NCBI GenBank assembly: GCA_020636105.1
Contig: JACJYL010000001.1
Coordinates: 1,116,001 to 1,180,000 of the forward strand
DNA length: 64,000 nt
From: Lewinellaceae bacterium
GTDB taxonomy: Bacteria > Bacteroidota > Bacteroidia > Chitinophagales > Saprospiraceae
Reading direction: 5' to 3'
Shown here: piece by piece, positions 8,476 through 17,205 of the stretch
Numbering within the stretch: the stretch's first letter is position 1
How the letters are laid out: each line of letters begins with the position of its first letter
The notes under the pieces: generated by a model
Database searches by the model: none
The model's input: only the letters and a program-made list of their open reading frames with translations
What the model was told of the DNA's origin: nothing
Translations under genes and position numbers: made by a program

Positions 8476-9970
8476 CAATTAAAATTTCAATTTGGTTCAT
8501 TAAATCGTTTATCTGAAGATCATTTTGCTTTATTGATTTAAGCAATTTTTTTGGAGATAAGTGTTCAATTTCGATCACTTTATGAGGGTTTTTTGCACTT
8601 ATATCAAAATCTTCTATATCGTCTACAGAAATAGTCCAGTCATAACACTCTTCACCTGTTTTGGCATTGGTGTGATTTCGTCTCTCTGGATGTTTAAAAA
8701 GATCTACAAATTCTTTTATATGCTCATATGCAATTGGTTTGTTCTTAGTCAGTTTGTAAGGTGGAGTTACATCATAGTACCAAATTTTTGAAGTAGATCC
8801 CTTTCTATCAAAAAACAATATATTAGTCTTTACACCGCTGTATGGAAGAAATACGCCACTTGGTAAACTAACAATAGTATGGACGTTAAATCCTTCTAAC
8901 AAATCTTGTTTTACCTTACTAAATGCACCAGTAGTTTGAAACAAAACACCTTCTGGAATTATGATAGAAGCACGACCTTCCAGTTTTAGCATTTTCATAA
9001 AATGTTGAAGAAAAAGCAGTTCAGTTGCATTTGCTTCTACAGGAAAGTTCTGTTGAATTTGTTTTTTCTCTTTTCCACCAAAAGGAGGATTGGCTAAAAT
9101 TACATTGTGTCTATCTTTCTCTTGAAAATCACGAATGTTCTGAGTCAAGGTATTTCCTTTATAAACATTGGGGCTTTCAATGCCATGTAATATCATATTC
9201 ATCATTCCCATTACATAACCTAATGAAGTTTTTTCTTGGCCATAAAAGGTTTTTGTTTGAATTTTTTCCCAGTCAGATGCTGAATATTTTGCCTTCTTAT
9301 CATCTGTTGTCATATATTCAAAAGCTTCTACCAAAAATCCTGCACTACCTACTGCTCCGTCATAAATGGTTTCACCCACTTTAGGATCAACAGCTTCGAC
9401 CATTGCCTTAATGATTGCTCTAGGAGTATAAAACTCTCCTGAATTTCCACCATCAGACCCCATGCCTTTAAGAAGGTTTTCATAAATCTGAGAAAGTTCA
9501 AACAGCTCATCAGAGCTTTGGAAATCTAATGCATCAATGATGTCTAAAACCTCTCGCAAAGTATGGCCACTAGCAATACGGTTATCCAAGTACTCAAAAA
9601 TGGCACCTATCTTATATTTAATCGATTGAGGATCGCTGACATTATTCTTAAACCCTTTTAGATAAGGGAAGAATGTAATGTTAACGAATTCTATTAAGTC
9701 GCTACCTGTTAGTGCTCGCTTAACATCTAATTTACCGTTATCATCTTTTGGACAAGCCCAAGATGCCCATCTTAAATCTTTACGAATAACATATTCATAT
9801 TCTTTACCTTCTAATATTGATTCATCGGCTTTGTTTTCTTCGAAATCATTCAAGAATTTCAAGAACAAAATCCAAGAAATTTGTTCGGTGTAGTGCATAG
9901 CTCCGCTAATACCATCATCTCTTCGAAGGATGTCTGTAATTCGGTCTATTTTATTTTGTATTTCGCTCAT
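8468..9970 (-). CDS. hsdM: Type I restriction-modification DNA methyltransferase subunit
   Basis: A 500-aa N6-adenine methyltransferase of normal size. The N-terminal helical HsdM domain (about 1-140) is followed by the SAM-dependent core. Motif I reads YDGAVGSAGFL at about residue 205 and catalytic motif IV reads ILANPPFGG at about residue 294. With HsdS it protects the host's sites by methylation. It is third of the Hsd-type genes in the operon, starting 1 bp after the upstream ATPase-TOPRIM gene and overlapping hsdS. Motif I departs from the commoner DPxxGTGGF form but keeps the glycines. Confidence 0.95.
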   Translation of the reverse strand: MSEIQNKIDRITDILRRDDGISGAMHYTEQISWILFLKFLNDFEENKADESILEGKEYEYVIRKDLRWASWACPKDDNGKLDVKRALTGSDLIEFVNITFFPYLKGFKNNVSDPQSIKYKIGAIFEYLDNRIASGHTLREVLDIIDALDFQSSDELFELSQIYENLLKGMGSDGGNSGEFYTPRAIIKAMVEAVDPKVGETIYDGAVGSAGFLVEAFEYMTTDDKKAKYSASDWEKIQTKTFYGQEKTSLGYVMGMMNMILHGIESPNVYKGNTLTQNIRDFQEKDRHNVILANPPFGGKEKKQIQQNFPVEANATELLFLQHFMKMLKLEGRASIIIPEGVLFQTTGAFSKVKQDLLEGFNVHTIVSLPSGVFLPYSGVKTNILFFDRKGSTSKIWYYDVTPPYKLTKNKPIAYEHIKEFVDLFKHPERRNHTNAKTGEECYDWTISVDDIEDFDISAKNPHKVIEIEHLSPKKLLKSIKQNDLQINDLMNQIEILIDG

Positions 9971-9971
9971 C

Positions 9972-11750
9972 TTATATTTTTCCTTTTATGAAATTGTAAA
10001 TGTTTACAATGTCATTTGATATTTCGTTTTCTGGTATTTCAGCAATAATTGCCGATAGTTTATTATAATCAACTCCGCTTTCGTCAGTCGGCACAAATGC
10101 TAAACCGTCCTTGAGATACAAAGGTTGAAGCATTGTTTTTACGTCCAAATTCCGAACGTCATCATTATCCCCAGGATTACCCTCTTGCAATTGATTGACT
10201 GGGGCTATGTTTTGATTTATTTCTTCCAGCTTTCCATGTGCAGAAAGCATTGTATGACTCAAAAGGTAATTTTCAATTTCTCTTCTTTTCCAACTCATTA
10301 AGTAAGCGTACTTATTTCCTTTTAATTGAATCCTCTTTCTTCTCCCTGTTGCTTCTGAATCTGTTACCAGGCCATTGTCTAGTACATCATTCACTGATAA
10401 GTTGTCTCGGTCGCATATTAGAAAAATAGACTTGGTAAAGGGTTCTTTGTGATGTTTCTTAAAAGAATCCACCCAATCAAGTTTAGAATTACCAAACCTA
10501 TCTGCATAACTATTGAAGCCTGCACTGCATTTTATGTAGTGAATTTGTTGCATTATATTAAGATCAAAGTCTGCAACCTTCTTTTTGCAAAGCTCAAGGA
10601 AAATAAACCAGTCAAAATAGTCTTCAACTAAAGCTAGGTATTTGACCTTACCAGCTATTGATAATTTATAATTCCCCCCCGCAGATAAAGACTCTAATCG
10701 ATCAAGAATTTGATTAGCAACCGTCTCTTCTTCAATTTTTCCGGCTTGTACCAGTTTTATGTTAGAGAACTCATTAAGGATAATGGAATCAGCGGAGTGT
10801 GTTGTTGTAATTACCTTACCATCTATTGTTCCAAATACATTCCAAAGCTTTTGAATATTTCGATAATATAAATGAGAGTCAACTTCATCTAATAAAAACA
10901 AAGTGTTTTCTGAATCAAACAGATCCACTAAAGAATAGATTGCAAGCAGTTGGTGTTCGCCATCGCTCAACTGATTTAATTCTAAATCTCCTTTAAAGTA
11001 CAAACCGCATTCATCTATAAAAATGAACTGATTATAAAGAGAAGCCCAAGCTAAAAATGAGAATATCTTATTAGTGTCTGTACCTAAAACAAGTGCAGCA
11101 TCTTTTGCATTGAACCATTTCCAAGCTTTTACAATTCTGGAATCATCAGCCTCAAAGTCGAAATCACTTGAATGAATTTTTTCTGTTAGTTTAGTTAAGA
11201 ACTGATGGAAGAAGGTTTTTCGAATAGACTTTTGCTCGTATTCAAAGTCTTCAGCTTCTAAAGCAATTGCACGGACAATTTTATGATTATAAGCTCTACG
11301 AACTCTAAAAGGAAAACCAATTTTTGTGGAAATGTCAACTCCATCAGCATTTGTGTCTATTAAATCCTTTGATTTAAGATATTCAATAGTCTTACCATCT
11401 CTCTTAAGTGCAGTTGCAAAAAATATTAAGAATCTCACCCATCCTTTATCAAAGTAGAATGCGTTTATTGCGTTTTCAAACTTCTCTTCGTCATCGGAAT
11501 TGTTTACTACGAATCTTTGTTTTCGTCTGATACTATTTTGAAAAATAGAGGAGAATGATTCATTGTTACCAGAAGAGAACGTAATTAGTCTTGTGTCCTC
11601 CTGATTATCTTCAAGGTGGTCAGTAAAAATACTTTCTAAAATGGCAGATTTACCACAACCATTTTCACCTACAAAAGTCATGACACTACTGTCCAGAGTG
11701 AGTGTCTGAGGAAATTGGTGAATCTTATTTTTTGATATAGTTAATTCCAT
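9972..11750 (-). CDS. OLD-like ATPase-TOPRIM protein embedded in the type I restriction operon
   Basis: A 592-aa protein. It has an ABC-type ATPase head: Walker A FVGENGCGKS at residues 26-35, signature-like LSDGE near 262, Walker B TLFLLDEVD near 287 and an H-loop in TTTHSADS. A TOPRIM-like part follows, with Glu in ALVEDYFDWF (about 371) and the Asp pair in FLICDRDN (about 446). This order is that of OLD-family nucleases. It lies exactly between hsdR (which ends 1 bp upstream) and hsdM (which starts 1 bp downstream), so it is made with the restriction enzyme. Extra 'R-linked' genes of this kind, such as the rlo ORFs, are known in some type I loci. Whether it helps restriction or is a separate back-up defence is unknown. 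Confidence 0.8.
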   Translation of the reverse strand: MELTISKNKIHQFPQTLTLDSSVMTFVGENGCGKSAILESIFTDHLEDNQEDTRLITFSSGNNESFSSIFQNSIRRKQRFVVNNSDDEEKFENAINAFYFDKGWVRFLIFFATALKRDGKTIEYLKSKDLIDTNADGVDISTKIGFPFRVRRAYNHKIVRAIALEAEDFEYEQKSIRKTFFHQFLTKLTEKIHSSDFDFEADDSRIVKAWKWFNAKDAALVLGTDTNKIFSFLAWASLYNQFIFIDECGLYFKGDLELNQLSDGEHQLLAIYSLVDLFDSENTLFLLDEVDSHLYYRNIQKLWNVFGTIDGKVITTTHSADSIILNEFSNIKLVQAGKIEEETVANQILDRLESLSAGGNYKLSIAGKVKYLALVEDYFDWFIFLELCKKKVADFDLNIMQQIHYIKCSAGFNSYADRFGNSKLDWVDSFKKHHKEPFTKSIFLICDRDNLSVNDVLDNGLVTDSEATGRRKRIQLKGNKYAYLMSWKRREIENYLLSHTMLSAHGKLEEINQNIAPVNQLQEGNPGDNDDVRNLDVKTMLQPLYLKDGLAFVPTDESGVDYNKLSAIIAEIPENEISNDIVNIYNFIKGKI

Positions 11751-14072
11751 TTATGAGGCTCTATATATGTTTTCTTGAAGTTTATAATATGCTACAAGTA
11801 AAGTTTTCATGTCTCCGAAAATGACTTTTGCGTCTTTCGGTGTTCCTAATTTAAGTTTTACTAAATCGCCAAGCTTGTCTCTTTGTAGTTCTTCAATTCC
11901 GAATTTTTCATAGTGGTTTAGAACATATTCCAAAAATTCTCGCGCTTTCAAATTCTGATAAACAGAGAAGAACTCATCATCATTTCGTACCGAAAAAGCA
12001 CGGTCTTTTCTTGTCATTAAATCAGAACTAAAAGAAATGTGAGATAGCACATCAAAGATGTCGCAATCTGGAGTGGCGATCATATTACGCAATGCGTCCA
12101 ACTGTTCTTTGTCAAAACCAAGTTCACCTAATTGCACAAGTAGATCTTTTCTTGTGTCTGGATTAGCCCAAATTTTTCTTAATTGTGCTTCATCTTTATA
12201 GATTACAGGAAGTTCTCCAACTAGCTTTTCTAAAAACTCTCTAGCTGTTAAAGGTTTGCCATTTTCGTCAATGTAACGAGTGTCAATGTCAATTATTTTA
12301 AGTTTTCTTCCGTTACTTAATTCGATAATCAATTTTTCTTTGTTCTCTCCGTATTCTCCTTCAGTGTCTTCAACGATTGGAAGTTTTGGTTTCCTTGATT
12401 TTGTTTCTTTGGTGCCAGCGCCATTCTCATCTGTTTCTACTTCGTCTTCGGGAATTCCATCCCATTGGGCATCATAGAATAGGTCAGTAGCACCAACAAA
12501 ATCTATTATTGTAAAGAAATCCTTTCCGTCATAAACTCTAGTTCCTCTACCAATTATTTGTTTGAATTCAACCATTGAACCAATTGGCGCAGTAAGAACT
12601 ATGTTTCGGACGTTTCGTGCATCAACTCCCGTTGTTAACATTTTGGAGGAAGTTAGTATCACAGGAATGTCTTTGTCATTATCCTGAAAAGATTCCAAAA
12701 AGGTTCTGCCAATTTTACCTTCATCTGAAGTTACACGAACACAATAGTTGGAATCAGTAACTGTCTTGTGTTTATTAATCATATCTCTCAACTCTAAAGC
12801 ATGATCTTGATTAACACAGAAAACAATAGTTTTTTCCATTGCTCCAATATTGTTTAAAATGGCTTGAGCAATAAGTTCAGTTCTCTGAATAATAGTTATG
12901 CTTTTGTTGAAGTCTTTTAATTCGTACCGGTCTTTTTTGACCTCACCTTGTATTACTTTACTGTCGTTTGTGTGGATGTATTCGTCAATATTGGTTTTAA
13001 CTCTTTTCAATTTGTATGGAGTCAAAAAACCGTCAGAAATGCCATCTTTTAATGAGTATTCATAAATCGGCTTTCCAAAGTATTTGTAGGTGTCGACATT
13101 ATCTTCACGTTTTGGTGTAGCTGTCAAACCTAAATGAACTGCTGGTTTGAAATGATCTAGAATCGCTCTCCAAGACCCTTCTTCATTTGCACTACCTCTA
13201 TGACATTCATCAATAACGATTAAATCAAAAAAATCAGAAGGATATTTTGAGTAGTATCCGCCAATATTTTCTCGCTCTGCAATTGCCTGATAGATTGCGA
13301 AAAAGATAAATGCGTTTGTTGGTACAACACCATTTCTGCTTTTAACTTCTTCACCATCTATTTTAACCACATCATTTTCATAGGGGTTAAAAGTATTTAT
13401 GGCTTGATCCGCTAGTACATTTCTATCAGCTAAAAATAAAACTCTTGGTCGTCTATCTTCTCCATCCAAATTCCATTTTGCCTGAAGTAATTTGTGAACT
13501 ATTTGAAATGAAATAAATGTTTTGCCAGTCCCTGTAGCAAGAGTTAATAGGATTCTTTTGCCTCCATCTGCAATACTTTCTATTACCTTGTTTACTGCAA
13601 TTTCTTGATAATATCGAGGACGCATTGTACCGGTAAGGTAAAAAGGAATACCATGCAATTTCTCTTTTAGTTCGAGGTTCTTGCCGTACAATCTGTTGTA
13701 AAGAGAAGTTGGAGTTGGGAATTCATCAATATATTCTCCAGAACCTTTTTGCCTATCGAATTCATAAATTCGCTTACCATTAGTGGCATAGACGAAATTG
13801 ATTCTTAATTTTTCGGCATAATCTAAAGCTTGTTGAAGTCCTTTAGTAGGATGGTCATCAATCTTTTTTGCCTCAATGATTGCCAGATTAGTATTGTTAA
13901 ATTTCAATAGATAATCTAAAAAGAGTCTTTTTCCTCTTTTGTTTCCAATTAGTTTTCGCCCATCAGTGAAATAATATTCACGTTCGATATTATCCGAAGT
14001 CCAATCACTTTCAATAAGTTTTGGATCAATGTAATTTGCTCTAGTATCTGCTTCGGATATATTTCTTCTCAT
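11751..14072 (-). CDS. hsdR: Type I restriction endonuclease, motor and nuclease subunit
   Basis: A 773-aa protein resembling the EcoEI-type R subunit. The N-terminal nuclease domain has the Asp at 53 and E-A-K at 67-69 of a PD-(D/E)xK site (LAIIEAKK). The superfamily 2 helicase motor follows: Walker A ATGTGKT at 179-185, DECH at 288-291, TATP at 317-320 and an arginine-finger motif QIIGRGTR near 500. A C-terminal helical domain contacts HsdM. It translocates DNA from unmethylated sites and cuts at a distance. The start overlaps the stop of the XRE gene as ATGA, so the regulator and the nuclease are translationally coupled. Confidence 0.95.
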   Translation of the reverse strand: MRRNISEADTRANYIDPKLIESDWTSDNIEREYYFTDGRKLIGNKRGKRLFLDYLLKFNNTNLAIIEAKKIDDHPTKGLQQALDYAEKLRINFVYATNGKRIYEFDRQKGSGEYIDEFPTPTSLYNRLYGKNLELKEKLHGIPFYLTGTMRPRYYQEIAVNKVIESIADGGKRILLTLATGTGKTFISFQIVHKLLQAKWNLDGEDRRPRVLFLADRNVLADQAINTFNPYENDVVKIDGEEVKSRNGVVPTNAFIFFAIYQAIAERENIGGYYSKYPSDFFDLIVIDECHRGSANEEGSWRAILDHFKPAVHLGLTATPKREDNVDTYKYFGKPIYEYSLKDGISDGFLTPYKLKRVKTNIDEYIHTNDSKVIQGEVKKDRYELKDFNKSITIIQRTELIAQAILNNIGAMEKTIVFCVNQDHALELRDMINKHKTVTDSNYCVRVTSDEGKIGRTFLESFQDNDKDIPVILTSSKMLTTGVDARNVRNIVLTAPIGSMVEFKQIIGRGTRVYDGKDFFTIIDFVGATDLFYDAQWDGIPEDEVETDENGAGTKETKSRKPKLPIVEDTEGEYGENKEKLIIELSNGRKLKIIDIDTRYIDENGKPLTAREFLEKLVGELPVIYKDEAQLRKIWANPDTRKDLLVQLGELGFDKEQLDALRNMIATPDCDIFDVLSHISFSSDLMTRKDRAFSVRNDDEFFSVYQNLKAREFLEYVLNHYEKFGIEELQRDKLGDLVKLKLGTPKDAKVIFGDMKTLLVAYYKLQENIYRAS

Positions 14073-14263
14073 GATTCTGAGTTAGTTAATAAGTCCTTAG
14101 CATTTACATTCAATATTTCTGCAATCTTGTATAAATCTTCTATACTTGGTTGTCTTCGGTTCTGCACATATGCGTTCACCATATTGTAACTCTTCCCAAG
14201 TTTCTCTGCCAGCCAAATCTGTTTGATCCCTCTGTCTGCAAGTACTTCCTTAATTCGATTCAT
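14069..14263 (-). CDS. XRE-family HTH regulator at the head of the restriction operon
   Basis: A 64-aa single-domain helix-turn-helix protein. The HTH covers about residues 4-58, with IWLAEKLGKS as the turn region and MVNAYVQNRR as the recognition helix. Start taken as ATG at 14263; a TTG three codons earlier is possible. Its size and its position as first gene of a restriction operon match controller (C) proteins, which delay nuclease expression until the methylase is made. A palindrome suited to autoregulation lies just upstream (14297-14317). Confidence 0.85.
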   Translation of the reverse strand: MNRIKEVLADRGIKQIWLAEKLGKSYNMVNAYVQNRRQPSIEDLYKIAEILNVNAKDLLTNSES

Positions 14264-14291
14264 TGCTATCAAATAATTTCGGCCTAAAATA

Positions 14292-14326
14292 CAATTATAT
14301 CTTAAATAATGAGATATTAAATCAAA
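14292..14326 (-). promoter_or_regulatory. Candidate promoter and palindromic operator of the restriction operon
   Basis: On the minus strand, TTTG (14326-14323) and TATAATTG (14299-14292) approximate the Bacteroidota -33 and -7 elements; the spacing of about 23 is slightly long and the -7 has one mismatch. The inverted repeat ATATCT-N9-AGATAT at 14297-14317 overlaps the -7 element, where a bound XRE dimer would block RNA polymerase. The -7 element is about 30 bp upstream of the regulator's ATG. Confidence 0.45.
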
Positions 14327-14615
14327 GTTATATTGGGTAGGCGGTAGAGATTGGGCTCTATTTCAAAGCTTGACTTGAGGGCTGAGGTGAGTGGCATGGT
14401 TTGACTGATATCTAATTGTGAATGGTTATAGCTTTGACCAGAATATGGCAGTAAGGCCTGCAGACTGGATTATTGGAAAATTTTCAACTTGGACCTTCGG
14501 AATAATATTTTGCCTTTAATCGAAAATCTATAGTCTATTTCCCCTCTGCTTCCGGTAATGCTTCGTTCAACAAAGTCCGAAATCACGGTTGCACCAGTGA
14601 CTTCAGCCTTTAATA
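14327..14615. other. Intergenic region between the XRE regulator and the UDG-like gene
   Basis: Together with the promoter region, about 350 bp without a gene longer than 60 codons. I see no tRNA or strong terminator. It separates two minus-strand units and probably holds the 3' untranslated part of the upstream UDG-like gene. Confidence 0.3.
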
Positions 14616-15380
14616 TTACCGCCAGGCTTTTTTTATTTTTTCTATTTCTTTTCTTGCTCTTTTTGAAATTTCATTCTCAAATCTATCAGGCCACGGATTT
14701 TTTTTTGTTCTTTTCATAAGAATTCCAGGATGCGGCAAACACATCACATTTCTTGTTTCGCCATTAATTTCCTTGGTCTTTATCGAGCCGTCCATGTATT
14801 CTTTGGCTATTTTATCTGATAAACCGAAAACCATTTTTGTGACCTCCATTCCGAGAAGAATTATCACACTTGGCTGACATATCTTAATTTCCTCCTCAAG
14901 CCAAATCAGGCTTTTCCCTGCATATTCCTCAAATTTTGAACGGTTTTCCTCAATGTCTTTTGTCCCAAGTTCTTTATATTTATTAATATGCCCATCTTTG
15001 AAAAGGAAAACTTTGACCATATTTGTTATCCAGCAATCTTTCCTTTCTAAGCCTATTCGTTGGAGTATTACTTCGTTTAGTTCTTTTCCTGAAGGAATTG
15101 ATCTTACTCTCGAACCATCAAAATATAATTCATTTGAAAATGGTGAATCATTACTTGCTAAGGGTACATCAGTTTTTCCTTCAATTGTAAAAAACTTTGC
15201 TGATGGATATGCCCCAACAATCATAGCTTTATTTGTTTCCGTCTCTATTGGCACAAGAACATTTATCAGGGTTCCGTGAAGATACCTGTATTCAATTGGG
15301 TAACCAATACTTGGTTTATAATTCTTGAAACAGTTTTTTTGATATTTCTGGATTCGTCTTTGGTTTTGGTCTTCTGTCAT
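14616..15380 (-). CDS. Uracil-DNA glycosylase superfamily protein
   Basis: A 254-aa protein with the alpha/beta pattern of the UDG fold. Hydrophobic strand 1 ends in the water-activating loop AMIVGAYPSAKFF (about 52-64). A second strand reads CWITNMVKVF (about 116-125) and a third VIILLGMEVTKMVFG (about 171-185). The terminal LPHPG (about 215-219) is the DNA-intercalating motif II. The loop sequence differs from the GExPG of family 4 enzymes, so the activity may be altered. The gene stands alone between the integrase and the restriction operon, a common place for defence or repair cargo. It could remove uracil or recognise modified phage bases; the second idea is speculation. Confidence 0.7.
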   Translation of the reverse strand: MTEDQNQRRIQKYQKNCFKNYKPSIGYPIEYRYLHGTLINVLVPIETETNKAMIVGAYPSAKFFTIEGKTDVPLASNDSPFSNELYFDGSRVRSIPSGKELNEVILQRIGLERKDCWITNMVKVFLFKDGHINKYKELGTKDIEENRSKFEEYAGKSLIWLEEEIKICQPSVIILLGMEVTKMVFGLSDKIAKEYMDGSIKTKEINGETRNVMCLPHPGILMKRTKKNPWPDRFENEISKRARKEIEKIKKAWR

Positions 15381-15449
15381 TTTTATTTTTTTATGCTTGG
15401 CGGTAACATTGGTTTATATACGCTATAAATATTCCAATATCATGACAAT

Positions 15450-16625
15450 CTAATTAAAAAACTCCAAATCCTTAGCCACCAAAGCCGAATCCAACCCCGA
15501 AGCCCTCAAATAAATCCTCAAAGTTCGTATATCCGTCCACCCGCCAAGGTCGCCAATGATTTTGATATTTACATTCTGCAAAGCCAGATTTGTGGCAGCA
15601 CTGCGCCTGGCGGTGTGTGTCGTAACAAATTTCCATTTGGGGGCGCTTTGATCCCCTTGTTTGGTAATTTGATCAATCTTGGCCATGGCACAGATGGTCT
15701 TTATATCTCTGTTACTCTGTGGGTTGCTCCCGCTGTCCAAATCAAAATTTCTTCTTTGAAGGATCTCCCATACCTCTGTTTTTACCGGAATAATACATTC
15801 ACATTCCGTTTTTTCCTGTTTATACTTGATATAATTACGGCCTGATTTTTTAAAGAAGTTTTCTGCTTTAATTTTCCTGGAATCTTCATAACGCATTAAG
15901 AAATAATAACTGACCAGGAAGCGGTCACGTTCCCGGTCAAGTCCCGGATCAAAGGAAAGGTCTAAGGCACTTATCGCCTGTATTTCATCCTCAGTTAAAT
16001 AGATTTTATTGGAAGTCTTTCCCCGGTGCCTTTTAAATAACCGGCTTTTATAGGTATCATTTTTATGGAGGCCAAGATCCTCCGCATTCCGCATAACCGT
16101 TTTAATGATCTTTATGTGCTTTCCGAATCCAACTATCCCACAATTGCAGTCTTCATGGAGGAATTGCTGAAAATCCTTGTAAAAATTCATATCAATATCC
16201 TTAAAAAAGAGATCCTTTAATTTCCTGGAATCCCGATACTGATTAATGCGGGTTATTAAGGAGGTATAATTTCTGGCTGTGGTGGGTCTAAGGCTCGTGA
16301 ATCCGTTTTTTATTTCATCCCGCTGGGTCACAAGGAAATCAATAAAACTTTCCTTCTTCACTTTCTCAATCGTTCTGAGATTTTCTCCGGAATTCATTAA
16401 ATGATCCAAAATCCGTTTTTTCTCCTCCCCTATTGCTGCATTTATGCGCATATGATTAGGGTGATTTCTTTTTACTTCGCCTTTTATATCATCGAATTCT
16501 GAGGGCAAAACATGAAATTTCGTCTTGAAGTATTTCTTATCGCCTTCAAAACCGACGTAGATTTTAATATTGCAGGTACCGTCCTTCCGGGGTTTATAAG
16601 TCCATAACATTGCATGTGCTCTCAT
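15450..16625 (-). CDS. Tyrosine recombinase (island integrase)
   Basis: A 391-aa phage-type integrase of the Bacteroidota style. It has an arm-binding N-terminal domain (about 1-80), a SAM-like core-binding domain (about 105-200) and a catalytic domain (about 215-385). Catalytic residues seen are Arg in LMRYEDSRKI (about 246), HTARR (H-x2-R, about 336-340) and the nucleophile Tyr in LRIYLRAS (about 371). The gene is separated from tRNA-Lys by under 200 bp. That arrangement is typical of islands that integrate at a tRNA 3' end, so it is probably responsible for the whole left accessory region. Confidence 0.92.
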   Translation of the reverse strand: MRAHAMLWTYKPRKDGTCNIKIYVGFEGDKKYFKTKFHVLPSEFDDIKGEVKRNHPNHMRINAAIGEEKKRILDHLMNSGENLRTIEKVKKESFIDFLVTQRDEIKNGFTSLRPTTARNYTSLITRINQYRDSRKLKDLFFKDIDMNFYKDFQQFLHEDCNCGIVGFGKHIKIIKTVMRNAEDLGLHKNDTYKSRLFKRHRGKTSNKIYLTEDEIQAISALDLSFDPGLDRERDRFLVSYYFLMRYEDSRKIKAENFFKKSGRNYIKYKQEKTECECIIPVKTEVWEILQRRNFDLDSGSNPQSNRDIKTICAMAKIDQITKQGDQSAPKWKFVTTHTARRSAATNLALQNVNIKIIGDLGGWTDIRTLRIYLRASGLDSALVAKDLEFFN

Positions 16626-16763
16626 AGATTTACAATGAAAAGTTAGAAATTTTCAAAAAAGTTGGAAGGAAGTTAGAAAAAACCAATCAAATAACCACAA
16701 ATACAGGCAAAAAAACACAAATGAGAGGGAATAAGAATAGATAGGTAAGTCCCTGATAATCAA

Positions 16764-16801
16764 TAAAAAAAGCCCTTATGTATTGAAACACAAGGGCTTA
16801 C
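16764..16801 (-). terminator. Terminator downstream of tRNA-Lys
   Basis: On the minus strand AAGCCCTTGTG and CATAAGGGCTT form a stem followed by a run of seven T (positions 16770-16764). It lies 13 bp after the tRNA and ends its transcript before the integrase. Confidence 0.8.
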
Positions 16802-16813
16802 GATATTTGTTGT

Positions 16814-16889
16814 TGGTGATCCCGCTGGGGCTCGAACCCAGGACCCCTTGATTAAAAGTCAAGTGCTCTACCGACTGAGCTACGGAATC
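16814..16889 (-). tRNA. tRNA-Lys (anticodon TTT)
   Basis: The 76-nt minus-strand gene folds into a complete cloverleaf. The acceptor GATTCCG pairs with CGGGATC, with one G-T pair. The D-arm is GCTCAGTCGGTAGAGC, the anticodon loop is CTTTTAA in stem TTGA/TCAA, and the T-arm is CTGGGTTCGAGCCCCAG. The discriminator is A and an encoded CCA follows (16814-16816). It delivers lysine. Its 3' end faces the integrase and is the likely attachment site of the left island. Confidence 0.95.
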
Positions 16890-17161
16890 TTTCGGTGTGC
16901 CTTTTTTCAAAAGCGATGCAAATATACGGCCATTTTCAAAAAAACCAAGTCAGATGAAATTATTTTTTCCTAAAGGTCATTTTTTTTTGTTTTTATATCG
17001 CAAATTCACCCGGATTCTCTTTTAACACGGCTTTGGTGTAAATAGTTTCCGGGGCCCTGGTTGCGGGTTACTGGTTTATTTGCATGGATAATTATTATTT
17101 ATTCGCCAAATCTAATTATTCATTTTTTATCAAAAGTTCTGTATCTGCCATCTAATACCCA

Positions 17162-17205
17162 AACGAGCAACCAGAAACGAGCAACCAGCAACCAGAAACA
17201 AGCCC
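17162..17205. repeat. Dispersed intergenic repeat, family B (CGAGCAACCAG units)
   Basis: Tandem-like variants of CGAGCAACCAG and AACCAGAAACGAG lie just after the dinB stop. The same words recur at 32083-32116, 41450-41526 and 49322-49366, always between genes. Confidence 0.6.
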
